64,000 nt of DNA from Xanthobacteraceae bacterium (lineage in GTDB: Bacteria; Pseudomonadota; Alphaproteobacteria; Rhizobiales; Xanthobacteraceae), in assembly GCA_019750915.1 (NCBI GenBank), contig JAIENY010000010.1, positions 1 to 64,000 of the forward strand. Reading direction: 5' to 3'. A program made the position numbers and the translations under genes. A model generated the notes under the pieces. It ran no database searches and was not told the DNA's origin. It worked only from the letters and a program-made list of their open reading frames with translations. Positions 8,544 to 17,231 of this stretch are shown here, one piece after another. How positions within the stretch are numbered: position 1 is the stretch's first letter; the number at the start of each line of letters is the position of its first letter.

Positions 8544-9734
8544 TCAGGCGGACGGGGTGGCTACCGGACGCTGGAAGGCGCCGACGGCCGCCCCGAGCAC
8601 GAGCGCGGCCGCCGACACGATCAGGGCCGAAGACAATGATCCGGTGATGTCGGTGATCGCCCCTGTCACGAGGGGGCCGACGATCTGTCCTGCGCTGAAC
8701 ACCACGGTGATGATTGCGATCACGCCCGGCCATGCGGCTGGCGGATAATTCAGTCGCGCGAAGGCGGTGGTTGCAATCGTCGTCGCCATGAAGGTGTTTC
8801 CGAACAACAGAGCGGACATCGCATAAAGCAGCGGTGATGTGCCAAGGAGCGCCAGGCTGGCGCCCAGCGCGGTGAGGCTGAGCATCAGCGCCATGGCGAA
8901 GCCGCTTCGTCCGCGCGCCATCAGACGCCTCCAGACAAACGGCGCGCTGATTCCGCCACAACCGATCAGGCACCAGAACAAACTCTGCGCCTCCGTGCTG
9001 CCGCCGCCGTCACGGATGTAGGCGATCATGAATGTCATGTAGGCAATGTATCCGGCGCCGAACAGAAAATATCCCGCGAGGTAAGGCAGGATCGGCACGA
9101 GTGAAACCGAGGCGGTGTGTTCCGCAGCCTCCGACACCGGCGTATCGATATTTGTTCGAAACAGCGGAACGGACATTGCGATGGAAATCACTGTTAGCGT
9201 GGCCCAGACAATCCACCATGAGCCCGCGCCGTATGTTTCGAGGATAAAGGGAGAGATCAACCCGGAAATAAAGATGCCGAGCGCCGGGCCGATATAGAAC
9301 AGGCCGATCAGCAGCGAGGAGCGCGAGGGGTTTGCCTGCGCCACGGCCGCCGCCAGGGCGCCGCCGCAAACCAGCGACATGCCGCCGCCGATGCCCGAGA
9401 TCAGGCGGGCAGAACCAAACGGCACGATTTGTCCCGAGAGCGCGCAAAGCGCCAGCGACAGAATACACAGCAGCGCACCAAGCCAGACCGTTCTGGTCAG
9501 ACCGATTCGCCGCGCCAAAGGCGCCGCCAGCAGCGCGCCCGCCAGATAACCCACCGCATTGATCGTGTTCATCGTTCCGGCGGTTGCGTAGGACCAGCCC
9601 AGCGATTCGCGCATGTCGGGCAGGACCAGCGCATAAGCAAAGCGGCCCATTCCGATCCCGATGGAGGGAGCGACGGACAGCGCGAGAATAGACCAGGCGG
9701 GATGCCGGACCGGCGAAGGGTGAGGCTCAGACAT
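8544..9734 (-). CDS. MFS transporter, YbfB/YjiJ family
   Basis: The 396-aa protein has twelve predicted hydrophobic segments and starts with the family's typical GIGMGRFAYALVLPDM motif in the first helix. YbfB/YjiJ-family MFS proteins are putative exporters of unknown substrate. ATG 9734 is preferred over the upstream in-frame ATG (9791) because the latter adds an arginine-rich, non-conserved lead. It is convergent with the molybdoenzyme gene and divergent from leuB (about 130 bp apart). Confidence 0.88.
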   Translation of the reverse strand: MSEPHPSPVRHPAWSILALSVAPSIGIGMGRFAYALVLPDMRESLGWSYATAGTMNTINAVGYLAGALLAAPLARRIGLTRTVWLGALLCILSLALCALSGQIVPFGSARLISGIGGGMSLVCGGALAAAVAQANPSRSSLLIGLFYIGPALGIFISGLISPFILETYGAGSWWIVWATLTVISIAMSVPLFRTNIDTPVSEAAEHTASVSLVPILPYLAGYFLFGAGYIAYMTFMIAYIRDGGGSTEAQSLFWCLIGCGGISAPFVWRRLMARGRSGFAMALMLSLTALGASLALLGTSPLLYAMSALLFGNTFMATTIATTAFARLNYPPAAWPGVIAIITVVFSAGQIVGPLVTGAITDITGSLSSALIVSAAALVLGAAVGAFQRPVATPSA

Positions 9735-9863
9735 GCAAACCGTTAGGGGCGCTCTGCAAAGCGGCGCGAGGGAGGGAATGCGGCTTGCCAAAAGTGCAGG
9801 GGCGCTCTAGCAAGTCCGCGTTTTCCATCCCTTACCGACAATCAGCGACAGGACAATCCAATT

Positions 9864-10976
9864 ATGGCTGCTCACAAACTATTGCTTCTTCCCGGCGATG
9901 GCATCGGCACCGAAGTCATGGCTGAGGTGCAGCGGCTGATTGACTGGTTGAACAAACAGGGCATTGCCAGCTTCGAAACCGAGACGGGTCTGGTGGGCGG
10001 CGCGGCCTATGATGCGGACAAGGTGGCGATCACAGACGCCACTGTCGCCAAGGCCAAGGCCGCCGATGCAATCATTCTGGGCGCCGTCGGCGGTCCGAAA
10101 TGGGCGGCGGTGCCTTATGATGCGCGTCCCGAAGCAGGTCTTCTGCGCCTGCGCAAGGATCTGGAACTGTTTGCCAACCTGCGGCCCGCGGTTTGCTATC
10201 CGGCACTCGCCGATGCCTCCAGCCTGAAGCGCGAGATTGTCGAGGGCCTCGACATCATGATCGTGCGCGAGCTGACCGGCGGCGTCTACTTCGGCGAGCC
10301 GAAGGAAATCACCGATCTTGGAGGCGGCCAGAAGCGCGCGGTCGATACCCAGGTCTATGAAACCTATGAGATCGAACGCATCGCTCGTGTCGCGTTCGAT
10401 CTCGCCCGCAAGCGCCGCAACAAAGTGACGTCGATGGAAAAGCGCAACGTCATGAAGAGCGGTCTGCTGTGGAACGAGGTCGTCACCCGCGTCCACGCCA
10501 ATGAGTACAAGGACGTCGAGCTCGAGCACCAGCTCGCGGACTCCGGCGGCATGCAGCTTGTGCGTTATCCCAAGCAGTTCGACGTCATCGTCACCGACAA
10601 CCTGTTCGGCGATATCCTCTCTGATATTGCTGCGATGCTCACCGGCTCGCTGGGTATGCTGCCGTCGGCTTCGCTCGGCGCGGTCGATCCGAAGACCGGA
10701 GCGCGCAAGGCGTTGTATGAGCCTGTGCATGGTTCGGCGCCGGATATTGCAGGCAAGGGGCTGGCCAATCCGGTGGCGATGCTGACCTCGTTTGGCATGG
10801 CGCTGCGCTATTCCTTCGACATGGGCGCTCTGGCCGACAAGCTCGACACGGCAATCGCGAACGTTCTCGCCAAGGGCATTCGCACCGGCGACATCAAGTC
10901 CGAAGGATCGAAAGTCGTCTCGACCTCGCAGATGGGCGAGGCGATCCTCAAGGAAGTCCAGGCGCTGCACGCCTGA
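9864..10976 (+). CDS. leuB: 3-isopropylmalate dehydrogenase LeuB
   Basis: LeuB (370 aa) oxidatively decarboxylates 3-isopropylmalate with NAD+ in leucine synthesis. The motifs [12 protein letters not shown] at the N-terminus, the substrate-binding arginines in [15 protein letters not shown], and the metal-binding [30 protein letters not shown] region are all present, and length is normal. leuD and leuC are on this window too but in separate units (15.1 and 17.2 kb), a dispersed leu layout usual in this group. A bidirectional terminator follows. Confidence 0.97.
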   Translation: MAAHKLLLLPGDGIGTEVMAEVQRLIDWLNKQGIASFETETGLVGGAAYDADKVAITDATVAKAKAADAIILGAVGGPKWAAVPYDARPEAGLLRLRKDLELFANLRPAVCYPALADASSLKREIVEGLDIMIVRELTGGVYFGEPKEITDLGGGQKRAVDTQVYETYEIERIARVAFDLARKRRNKVTSMEKRNVMKSGLLWNEVVTRVHANEYKDVELEHQLADSGGMQLVRYPKQFDVIVTDNLFGDILSDIAAMLTGSLGMLPSASLGAVDPKTGARKALYEPVHGSAPDIAGKGLANPVAMLTSFGMALRYSFDMGALADKLDTAIANVLAKGIRTGDIKSEGSKVVSTSQMGEAILKEVQALHA

Positions 10977-10996
10977 GGTTTCTCGGGACAGACATG

Positions 10997-11026
10997 AAAA
11001 ATGCCCGGCCAAGGCCGGGCATTTTT
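10997..11026. terminator. Bidirectional intrinsic terminator between leuB and a convergent gene
   Basis: A perfect 14-bp arm (AAAAATGCCCGGCC, 10997-11010) is repeated inverted at 11013-11026, separated by AA. The A-run and T-run at opposite ends give a U-tract to transcripts from either side, serving leuB and the minus-strand gene ending at 11076. Confidence 0.9.
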
Positions 11027-11075
11027 GTTTGGAGCGAGTTCGACGCCGAACCAGACAGAATCGGCGAACTCAAAA

Positions 11076-11450
11076 TCAGTAGAGCGGGAACGCCGTCGGG
11101 CCACCACCGAGGTCAAAATTGTCGCTCAGCGGATTGCGGCCCTGATTGAGGCGGTCAATGTTGCGGCCGTAGTGGTAACCCGGCGCATAGGCATAGTCGG
11201 TAAACTTGCGATCGCCGGGCAACACCTCCGTGCCGCCATCGAGCCACGAACGCCGGCTGATGAATACGCGGGTCCGTGGGCCCGCCTGATAGGAATAGTT
11301 CGCGCCGCGGCTGTCGGTCGCCACCTGCCGCTTCTTCGGCGCCGCCATTGCGTCCGTCGCGCCAAAGCCGCCAACCATAACGGTCAGCGCCAGTGCAGCC
11401 GCCAGAACGCTCGTGCGCAAACCCGTCACGCCGGAAATTTTCGAAGCCAT
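11076..11450 (-). CDS. Small exported hypothetical protein
   Basis: From ATG 11450 the product is 124 aa with a clear signal peptide (about 1-36, ending AMA-A). The mature part is basic and aromatic, with the segment PRTRVFISRRSWLDGGTEVLPGDRKF and a Tyr/Gly/Asn-rich C-terminus. No named domain is recognised; it looks like a lineage-specific periplasmic protein. The frame is open to 11588, but the added residues lack signal-peptide character. It shares a terminator with the convergent leuB. Confidence 0.72.
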   Translation of the reverse strand: MASKISGVTGLRTSVLAAALALTVMVGGFGATDAMAAPKKRQVATDSRGANYSYQAGPRTRVFISRRSWLDGGTEVLPGDRKFTDYAYAPGYHYGRNIDRLNQGRNPLSDNFDLGGGPTAFPLY

Positions 11451-11779
11451 CGTGTCCTCACGGAATCCAAGATTTCGCCACTTTACCCGTTCCGCCATCG
11501 TCGCCACAAGGCAATTTGCGCCACACTCGACGATATAAGTCGGCGGCTGGTCGAAATGTTTCAAAAATGCCAAAGATTTACCCGCCAAGAGCTGAACGGT
11601 CCGGGACGGGGACCGAGAGCCCGATCGGCCTTATTCGCGCGCGGCACTGGAATGGCGGCCGCGACGCGTTATCTGATGATTGGGCCCGCCGCACTGGGCG
11701 GCGTTGAATTTATGACATTTTTCGCCTAGAAGCGCGGCTTCGCCGCTGAAAACTGCGGCGTATTTTCTGGAGAGCTAAA
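11451..11779. other. Intergenic region between a small exported protein gene and asd
   Basis: These 329 bp lie between divergent genes and must carry both promoters. I found no convincing reading frame, RNA gene or repeat. A ribosome site (GGAGA) sits just before the asd start at 11780. Confidence 0.5.
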
Positions 11780-12814
11780 ATGGGTTTCAAGGTGGCGTGC
11801 GTGGGAGCGACCGGCAATGTAGGCCGGGAAATGCTTAACATTCTCGATGAACGCTCCTTTCCGGCTGACGAAGTGGTGGCGCTTGCCTCCCGCCGCAGCC
11901 TGGGCGTCGAAGTGTCCTATGGCGACCGCACCCTGAAAGTCAAAGCGCTCGAAAACTACGATTTCAGCGATGTCGATATCTGCCTGATGTCGGCCGGCGG
12001 CGAGGTCTCAAAGGAATGGTCTCCGAAGATCGCCGCGCAGGGCGCCGTGGTGATCGATAATTCATCCGCATGGCGCATGGATCCGGACGTGCCGTTGATT
12101 GTGCCGGAAGTGAATGCCGAGGCGGCAGCCGGCTACACCAAGAAGAACATCATCGCCAATCCAAATTGCTCGACCGCGCAACTCGTGGTCGCGCTCAAGC
12201 CGTTGCACGATGCGGCGATCATCAAGCGCGTCGTGGTCTCGACCTATCAATCGGTGTCGGGGGCCGGCAAGGATGCGATGGACGAACTGTTTTCGCAGAC
12301 CAAGGCCGTTTACACGAACGCCGAACTCGTGAACAAGAAGTTTCCCAAGCGCATCGCCTTCAACGTCATTCCTCAAATCGACGTCTTCATGGAAGACGGC
12401 TATACCAAGGAGGAATGGAAGATGATGATGGAGACCAAAAAGATTCTCGATCCCAAGATCAAGCTCACGGCGACCTGCGTGCGCGTGCCGGTGTTCATCG
12501 GCCACTCCGAGGCGGTGAATGTCGAGTTCGAGAATCCGATCTCGGTTGAAGAGGCCCGCAGCATCCTGCGTCAGGCACCCGGCTGTCTGGTCATCGACAA
12601 GCATGAGCCGGGCGGCTACGTGACGCCCTATGAATCCGCGGGTGAAGACGCGACCTACATCAGCCGCATCCGCGAGGATGCAACGGTGGAGAACGGCCTG
12701 ACGTTCTGGTGTGTGTCCGATAACCTTCGCAAGGGCGCGGCATTGAACGCGATCCAGATCGCCGAAGTGCTGATCAACCGCAAGCTGTTGCAGCCGAAGA
12801 AAAAAGCGGCCTGA
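11780..12814 (+). CDS. asd: Aspartate-semialdehyde dehydrogenase Asd
   Basis: Asd (344 aa) reduces aspartyl phosphate to aspartate semialdehyde, the branch point for lysine/diaminopimelate, threonine and methionine. The NADP-binding GATGNVGREM is at 9-18 and the nucleophile is C130 in NPNCSTAQL. The acyl-binding region GHSEAVNVEFE is present near residue 240. A GGAGAG ribosome site precedes the start. Length and motifs are complete. A membrane protein gene follows after 26 bp and may share its transcript. Confidence 0.97.
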   Translation: MGFKVACVGATGNVGREMLNILDERSFPADEVVALASRRSLGVEVSYGDRTLKVKALENYDFSDVDICLMSAGGEVSKEWSPKIAAQGAVVIDNSSAWRMDPDVPLIVPEVNAEAAAGYTKKNIIANPNCSTAQLVVALKPLHDAAIIKRVVVSTYQSVSGAGKDAMDELFSQTKAVYTNAELVNKKFPKRIAFNVIPQIDVFMEDGYTKEEWKMMMETKKILDPKIKLTATCVRVPVFIGHSEAVNVEFENPISVEEARSILRQAPGCLVIDKHEPGGYVTPYESAGEDATYISRIREDATVENGLTFWCVSDNLRKGAALNAIQIAEVLINRKLLQPKKKAA

Positions 12815-12840
12815 GCGGCCCTGCGAAGGAAACGGACGTG

Positions 12841-13413
12841 ATGACGAAAAAGCCCGCGCCATCACAGCAACCCGCAAGCTACCCGAAGCGGATCGAACTG
12901 ATGTTCGAGTCGGTTCTATTCAACAGCCGCTGGCTGATGGCGCCGTTCTATCTCGGTCTTGTCATCAGCCTGGCGGTGCTGCTGCTGAAGTTCGTCGCGA
13001 TTCTGATCGAGTTCATTCTGCACGCGTACGGCGCGAAGGAATCCGACATCATTCTCGGCGTGCTGTCGCTGATCGACATCGCCCTGACCGGGAATTTGAT
13101 CCTGATCGTGGTGTTCTCGGGCTACGAGAATTTCGTGTCACGCATTCACACCGAAGGCCATCCCGACTGGCCGGAGTGGATGGCGAAGATAGACTTCGCC
13201 GGTCTGAAACAGAAACTGATGGCCTCGATTGTCGCGATCTCGGCGATTCAGGTGCTTAAGGCGTTCATGAACATCGACGGCGGTTACGACAACCAGAAGC
13301 TCGGCTGGCTGGTCGGCATCCATCTGGTGTTCGTGGCGTCGGCGTTCGTACTGGCGCTGTCGGACAGGATTTCCGACGACAAGCATGACGGACGTCATTC
13401 CGACGAGGACTAG
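12841..13413 (+). CDS. UPF0114 (YqhA-like) inner-membrane protein
   Basis: The 190-aa protein has about four transmembrane helices and the UPF0114 pattern (FESVLFNSRWLMAPFYLGL near the N-terminus, IDIALTGNLILIVVFSGYENFVS in the middle). The function of this widespread family is unknown. A GTG three bases earlier (12838) is an equal start candidate, since the GAAGGA site at 12825-12830 is better spaced for it. Its stop overlaps the stop of the convergent carbonic anhydrase gene by sharing CTAG. Confidence 0.88.
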   Translation: MTKKPAPSQQPASYPKRIELMFESVLFNSRWLMAPFYLGLVISLAVLLLKFVAILIEFILHAYGAKESDIILGVLSLIDIALTGNLILIVVFSGYENFVSRIHTEGHPDWPEWMAKIDFAGLKQKLMASIVAISAIQVLKAFMNIDGGYDNQKLGWLVGIHLVFVASAFVLALSDRISDDKHDGRHSDED

Positions 13414-14054
13414 GCCTCGTCGGTGGCGTTGACGAATTTGCCGGTGGCCTTGTCGAGGACCGACAGCGAGCCGTGCGACACGCCGAAATAGGCACCGTGC
13501 AGTTGCAGCTTGCCGCGCTCAGCGAGAATTTTCACGCAAGGGAACGTCATCAGATTGTCGAGGCTTTGCAGCACCGCGCGCTTTTCCAGCCGGGTGATGA
13601 AATCATGCTCGCCCTCACCCGGCTTGCGCACGGTCTCGTCTCGCGTCGCTTCGAGAATCGACATCCATTTGCCGATAAAGTCGCCGGGCGACAACGGCTC
13701 GGTGTCCTGTACGAGAGCCTTGATGCCGCCGCACTGGGCGTGGCCGAGCACCACGATGTTTTTCACCCGCAGTACCTGCACGGCGAATTCGAGCGCGGCG
13801 GATACGCCGTGCGCCGCGCCGTCCGGTGCATAGGGCGGAACCAGATTGGCGACATTTCGAACAACGAATAATTCGCCCGGTCCCGCATCGAAAATCACCT
13901 CGGGTGAAACGCGCGAGTCGCAGCAGCCGATGACCATGGTTTCAGGCGACTGCCCGCGCTCGGACAGTTCACGGTAGCGGGTCTGCTCCGTCGGGAGCCG
14001 TTGCTGACGAAACGCGAGATATCCAGATAGCAGACGATCGGGGAAGGTTTTCAT
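13410..14054 (-). CDS. can: Beta-class carbonic anhydrase
   Basis: This 214-aa enzyme interconverts CO2 and bicarbonate. The zinc site is complete: C44, with D46 and R48 (CxDSR), then H105 and C108 in GHAQCGG. The length fits Can/YadF-type beta carbonic anhydrases. The frame is open far upstream to 14666, but ATG 14054 gives the conserved N-terminus FPDRLLSGYLAFR. It is divergent from the CitE-like gene. It might also supply bicarbonate to the cyanase encoded at 36.6 kb, but it is not linked to that operon. Confidence 0.94.
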   Translation of the reverse strand: MKTFPDRLLSGYLAFRQQRLPTEQTRYRELSERGQSPETMVIGCCDSRVSPEVIFDAGPGELFVVRNVANLVPPYAPDGAAHGVSAALEFAVQVLRVKNIVVLGHAQCGGIKALVQDTEPLSPGDFIGKWMSILEATRDETVRKPGEGEHDFITRLEKRAVLQSLDNLMTFPCVKILAERGKLQLHGAYFGVSHGSLSVLDKATGKFVNATDEA

Positions 14055-14172
14055 TTTGGCCCTTGGGCGGATGCGACCAAAGATGGATAACCATCTCCGG
14101 CTGCTCCGACAAGACTTTCGGGGACAATACCGGGATGCTATCGGCATCTCCAAACCGTTCTGGAGGACTCGA

Positions 14173-15054
14173 ATGATCCGCCCGCGCCGCAGCGTCCTGT
14201 TCATGCCCGGATCGAACACGCGCGCGATGGAAAAGGCGCGGGGTCTGGCGGCGGACGGGCTCATCTTTGACCTCGAAGATTCAGTGGCGCCGGACGCCAA
14301 ACCTGCGGCGCGTGAACGGATCGCGCAGGCGCTTGCGGTGGCGAACTTTGGCAAGCGCGAGCGAATTATCCGCACCAACCCTATCGGCTCACCATTCTGG
14401 GCCGACGACAGCGCCATGGCCGCGAAGGCCGAACCCGACGCCATTCTGGTCCCGAAGGTTTCGGGACCGGAGGATATTGTCGCGATTGGACAGCGTCTGA
14501 ACAATCTTGGCGCCAATCCGGCGATCAAGGTCTGGGTGATGATCGAAGCGCCGTTGGCGCTGCTCCAGATCGGGAAAATCGCTGCCTGCGCGCAGGATAA
14601 GACCACGCGCCTTGATGCCTTTGTGCTCGGTCCCAATGACATATCGCTGGAAACGCGGATCCGCATGAAGCCTGGCCGCGCGGAAATGATCCCGCTATTC
14701 CTGGATTGTGTGATTGCGGCGCGAAGCTACGGAGTCGAGATTCTGGACGGTCCCTATAGCGATTTCAGCGACAACGACGGTCTCGCGCATGAATGCGCGC
14801 AGGCGCGCGATCTCGGCTTTGACGGCAAGACGCTGATCCATCCCGGTCAGATCGATGTCGCGAACGCAGCCTTTACGCCGTCCCCGGAAGAACTCGCCTA
14901 TGCAAGAAGGATCGTTGCCGCATTCGCGTTAAGGGAAAACGCAGCGAAAGGCGCGATCAACCTTGACGGCCGCATGGTGGAGCGGCTGCACGCGGAAATG
15001 GCGCGGAGGACGATCGCGATGATCGACGCCATCGCGGCGCTGCATTCGGCCTGA
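14173..15054 (+). CDS. HpcH/HpaI aldolase, CitE-like lyase
   Basis: The product (293 aa) has the CitE-like TIM-barrel pattern: RSVLFMPGSNTRAMEKA at the start, LIFDLEDSVAPDAK (metal-binding Glu/Asp), a substrate-binding arginine segment, MIEAPLALL, and KTLIHPGQID near the end. Members cleave or hydrolyse malyl-, citramalyl- or related CoA esters. The substrate cannot be read from sequence, and no citrate lyase alpha or gamma subunits are nearby, so this is not the classic citrate lyase complex. ATG 14173 has a strong GGAGG 6-7 bp upstream, which decides it over the earlier in-frame start at 14056. Confidence 0.88.
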   Translation: MIRPRRSVLFMPGSNTRAMEKARGLAADGLIFDLEDSVAPDAKPAARERIAQALAVANFGKRERIIRTNPIGSPFWADDSAMAAKAEPDAILVPKVSGPEDIVAIGQRLNNLGANPAIKVWVMIEAPLALLQIGKIAACAQDKTTRLDAFVLGPNDISLETRIRMKPGRAEMIPLFLDCVIAARSYGVEILDGPYSDFSDNDGLAHECAQARDLGFDGKTLIHPGQIDVANAAFTPSPEELAYARRIVAAFALRENAAKGAINLDGRMVERLHAEMARRTIAMIDAIAALHSA

Positions 15055-15058
15055 ACCG

Positions 15059-15664
15059 TTACAGCCAGGGACGCTCGACCTTTTCCTTCGCTTCGAACGT
15101 ATCGATCGAGGACTTCTTCTGCATCGTCAGTCCGATATCGTCGAGCCCGTTGAGCAGACAATGCTTGCGGAACGGATCGATGTCGAACTTGATCTTGCCG
15201 CCGTCCGGTCCCCGGATTTCCTGATTCTCGAGGTCGATGGTCAGCGTTGCGTTGGCGCCGCGTTCGGCGTCGTCGAACAGCTTGTCGAGCTGCTCGTGTG
15301 TGACGCGGATCGGCAGCAGGCCGTTCTTGAAACAGTTGTTGTAAAAAATATCGCCGAACGAAGTCGAGATCACGCAACGGATGCCGAAATCGTGCAGCGC
15401 CCACGGTGCGTGCTCGCGGCTCGAACCGCAACCGAAATTGTCGCCCGCGACCAGAATGCTGGCCTGACGGTAGGCTGGCTTGTTCAGTACGAAGTCGGGA
15501 TTTTCGCTTCCGTCATCATTGTAGCGCTGTTCAGAAAACAATCCTTTGCCGAGCCCGGTGCGCTTGATCGTCTTCAGATATTGCTTAGGGATGATCATGT
15601 CGGTATCGACATTGATGATCTTCAAGGGAGCCGCAACACTGTTTAGAACGATGAATTTTTCCAT
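15059..15664 (-). CDS. leuD: 3-isopropylmalate dehydratase small subunit LeuD
   Basis: LeuD (201 aa) forms isopropylmalate isomerase with LeuC in leucine synthesis. The swivel-domain motifs are clear: [13 protein letters not shown] near the N-terminus and [17 protein letters not shown] near residue 75. ATG 15664 begins with the family start MEKF. It is convergent with the CitE-like gene, 4 bp from its stop. leuC lies 1.6 kb away on the same strand, separated by three small genes on the other strand, so the subunits are not in one operon. Confidence 0.96.
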   Translation of the reverse strand: MEKFIVLNSVAAPLKIINVDTDMIIPKQYLKTIKRTGLGKGLFSEQRYNDDGSENPDFVLNKPAYRQASILVAGDNFGCGSSREHAPWALHDFGIRCVISTSFGDIFYNNCFKNGLLPIRVTHEQLDKLFDDAERGANATLTIDLENQEIRGPDGGKIKFDIDPFRKHCLLNGLDDIGLTMQKKSSIDTFEAKEKVERPWL

Positions 15665-15855
15665 AGCCAATTGTTCCGGTTGCCTGAATTCCGGGGGTGG
15701 TCGCACAGCGACCGGATTTGGAACGGTTCTTATAACGATTGGGGCGACTTCGCAAAGGCCTATCCGACGCATAGCCGAATGCGTCCCTCGCGGTGGTTGA
15801 CGTCTTTCCTCCAATCGGAGACACATTGGGTCTCCGAAGCGCGGGGAGGCTGGTC

Positions 15856-16173
15856 ATGGGGAAGTTAACACCGGTTTTGGTCGGAACCGTTTTTACGGTT
15901 TGTGTCGCGGCGGGCACCCCCGCGGCGGCGGCACCTGCTGCGGATAGTTTATATCAAGGCGACGTGGCGGTGAAATCCAAGGGCCTGTCGGCCGAGGAGT
16001 TTTCATCGCAAAGCCGCAAGGTCCTGCATCGGGCGCCCCGCCGGGTGCGAATCTATGCGCCGCGCGGGCCTGGTCCGAACTCGGTTCGCATCTGCTCGTC
16101 GTATTATGAGTATGAACATCGCGTCAGTGGTACCGTGATCGTGCCGCGCGAGAGCTGTCACTGGAGCGGCTAG
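15856..16173 (+). CDS. Small exported hypothetical protein
   Basis: From ATG 15856, with GGGAGG 6 bp upstream, the 105-aa product has a signal peptide (about 1-25, alanine-rich). The mature part is basic with the run RAPRRVRIYAPRGPGPNSVRIC and two cysteines that could form a disulfide (RIC...ESCHWSG). No domain is recognised. It is the first of three consecutive small exported proteins on this strand between leuD and leuC. Confidence 0.68.
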   Translation: MGKLTPVLVGTVFTVCVAAGTPAAAAPAADSLYQGDVAVKSKGLSAEEFSSQSRKVLHRAPRRVRIYAPRGPGPNSVRICSSYYEYEHRVSGTVIVPRESCHWSG

Positions 16174-16359
16174 CGCACCGTTCAGTTTGTTTTTTGCAAA
16201 ACGTGTTCAGGTTTCATCGTGCGGTAAAAATAATAACCTGCGCGGCGCATTTCCCGTTCAGATGCGGTTCATGGCGATCGCTCATCCTATGGTGCAGTCC
16301 AACTCCGCGGAACACTCATGTCCCAAGTGAGTTGGGGCGTCACACCACAAGGGAGAGTT

Positions 16360-16575
16360 ATGACGATGAAGAAATTTCTGGGGCTTCTTGCCGTCGCAGG
16401 CCTGATGTTCGTTTTCACGCCGTCGCAACAGGCGGATGCGATGTCACTCGCCAACCCCGGCGCCGCAACTGCCGCGAAGCAGGCTCATGCAGGCCTCACG
16501 ACCGAAGTTCATTGGCGTCGCCATGGATATCGCCGCCATTGGCGTCGCCATCACTGGCATCGCCGCCATTGGTGA
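16360..16575 (+). CDS. Small exported His/Arg/Trp-rich protein
   Basis: The 71-aa product starts at ATG 16360 behind GGGAGA (16351-16356). A signal peptide (about 1-27, ending ADA) is followed by a short alanine-rich part and a C-terminal tail of about 20 residues made almost only of His, Arg and Trp (HWRRHGYRRHWRRHHWHRR). Similar small periplasmic tails are common in Bradyrhizobiaceae; metal or nucleic-acid binding is conceivable but unproven. A terminator follows. Confidence 0.65.
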   Translation: MTMKKFLGLLAVAGLMFVFTPSQQADAMSLANPGAATAAKQAHAGLTTEVHWRRHGYRRHWRRHHWHRRHW

Positions 16576-16618
16576 GGCGTTCAGCATTATCGTTAATGCT
16601 TTGCTTAACCACTTCGAA

Positions 16619-16646
16619 CAGGTCCGGCTCCGCCGGGCCTGTTTTT
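16619..16646 (+). terminator. Intrinsic terminator after the His/Arg/Trp-rich gene
   Basis: A 10-bp stem (CAGGTCCGGC at 16619-16628 with 16632-16641, one G-T wobble) with a 3-nt loop is followed by TTTTT at 16642-16646. Confidence 0.85.
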
Positions 16647-16726
16647 GTTGATGCTGGCAGCATAGCTGAGAGCGTGCGCGATCGCTCGCGCTCAATTTGG
16701 GAGTTCAATTCGCAGGAGGACTTTCG

Positions 16727-17170
16727 ATGAGAAGGATTCTTGGTGCGGCGTTTGTATTTCTTGCCCTGACGGTGTCGGGGTTAAGTTCGATAGCTCCGGT
16801 GCAAGCCCGACCACGGGCTCAGGTGAGCTCGACAGATCGAATTGATCTGCGTCCGACCGATATTAGTGCGCGACGTTATCACCCTCACCGGAACCATCAC
16901 GTCTATGGGCCATACTATCAGCCTCACTGGCGCTGGGGCCGGCCCTATTACTATCGCCCCTATTATGCGCGCTCTTATTACCAGCCTTATGGCGGTCCGT
17001 ATTACGGCTCCTACGGCCTGGGCTTCGGTTATTACGGCGGAGGAGCGCGCTACTATACTTGGGCACCCCGCTATTATGGATGGGGTCCGCGTTACGCCGG
17101 GTGTTGCGGCTGGGGCTGGGGCGGTCCGCGCTTCTACGGGCCTGGCTTCGGAGTAGGTTTCGGCTTCTGA
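16727..17170 (+). CDS. Exported Tyr/Gly-rich hypothetical protein
   Basis: A perfect ribosome site (AGGAGGA, 16714-16720) precedes ATG 16727. The 147-aa product has a signal peptide (about 1-29, ending VQA) and a mature region dominated by Tyr, Gly, Pro, Arg and Trp in short repeats of the type RPYYYRPYYARSYY and YYGWGPRY, with a CC pair near the end. This looks like a structural or cell-envelope low-complexity protein; no function can be given. A strong bidirectional terminator follows. Confidence 0.75.
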   Translation: MRRILGAAFVFLALTVSGLSSIAPVQARPRAQVSSTDRIDLRPTDISARRYHPHRNHHVYGPYYQPHWRWGRPYYYRPYYARSYYQPYGGPYYGSYGLGFGYYGGGARYYTWAPRYYGWGPRYAGCCGWGWGGPRFYGPGFGVGFGF

Positions 17171-17179
17171 GTCGAATGA

Positions 17180-17211
17180 AAAAAACAGGCGCCGCGAGGC
17201 GCCTGTTTTTT
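17180..17211. terminator. Bidirectional intrinsic terminator between the Tyr/Gly-rich gene and leuC
   Basis: Arms AAAAAACAGGCGCC (17180-17193) and its reverse complement (17198-17211) flank a GCGA tetraloop. A and T runs at the two ends provide termination for both the plus-strand gene ending at 17170 and leuC ending at 17232. Confidence 0.93.
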
Positions 17212-17231
17212 CTCGATGATCGCCTGCGGTG

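Noticed and set aside
9879-11012. 377-codon minus-strand open frame opposite leuB
   Set aside because: Shadow of leuB; composition atypical and no conserved motif. The same applies to long antisense frames opposite asd, sdhA, ffh and the sulfatase.
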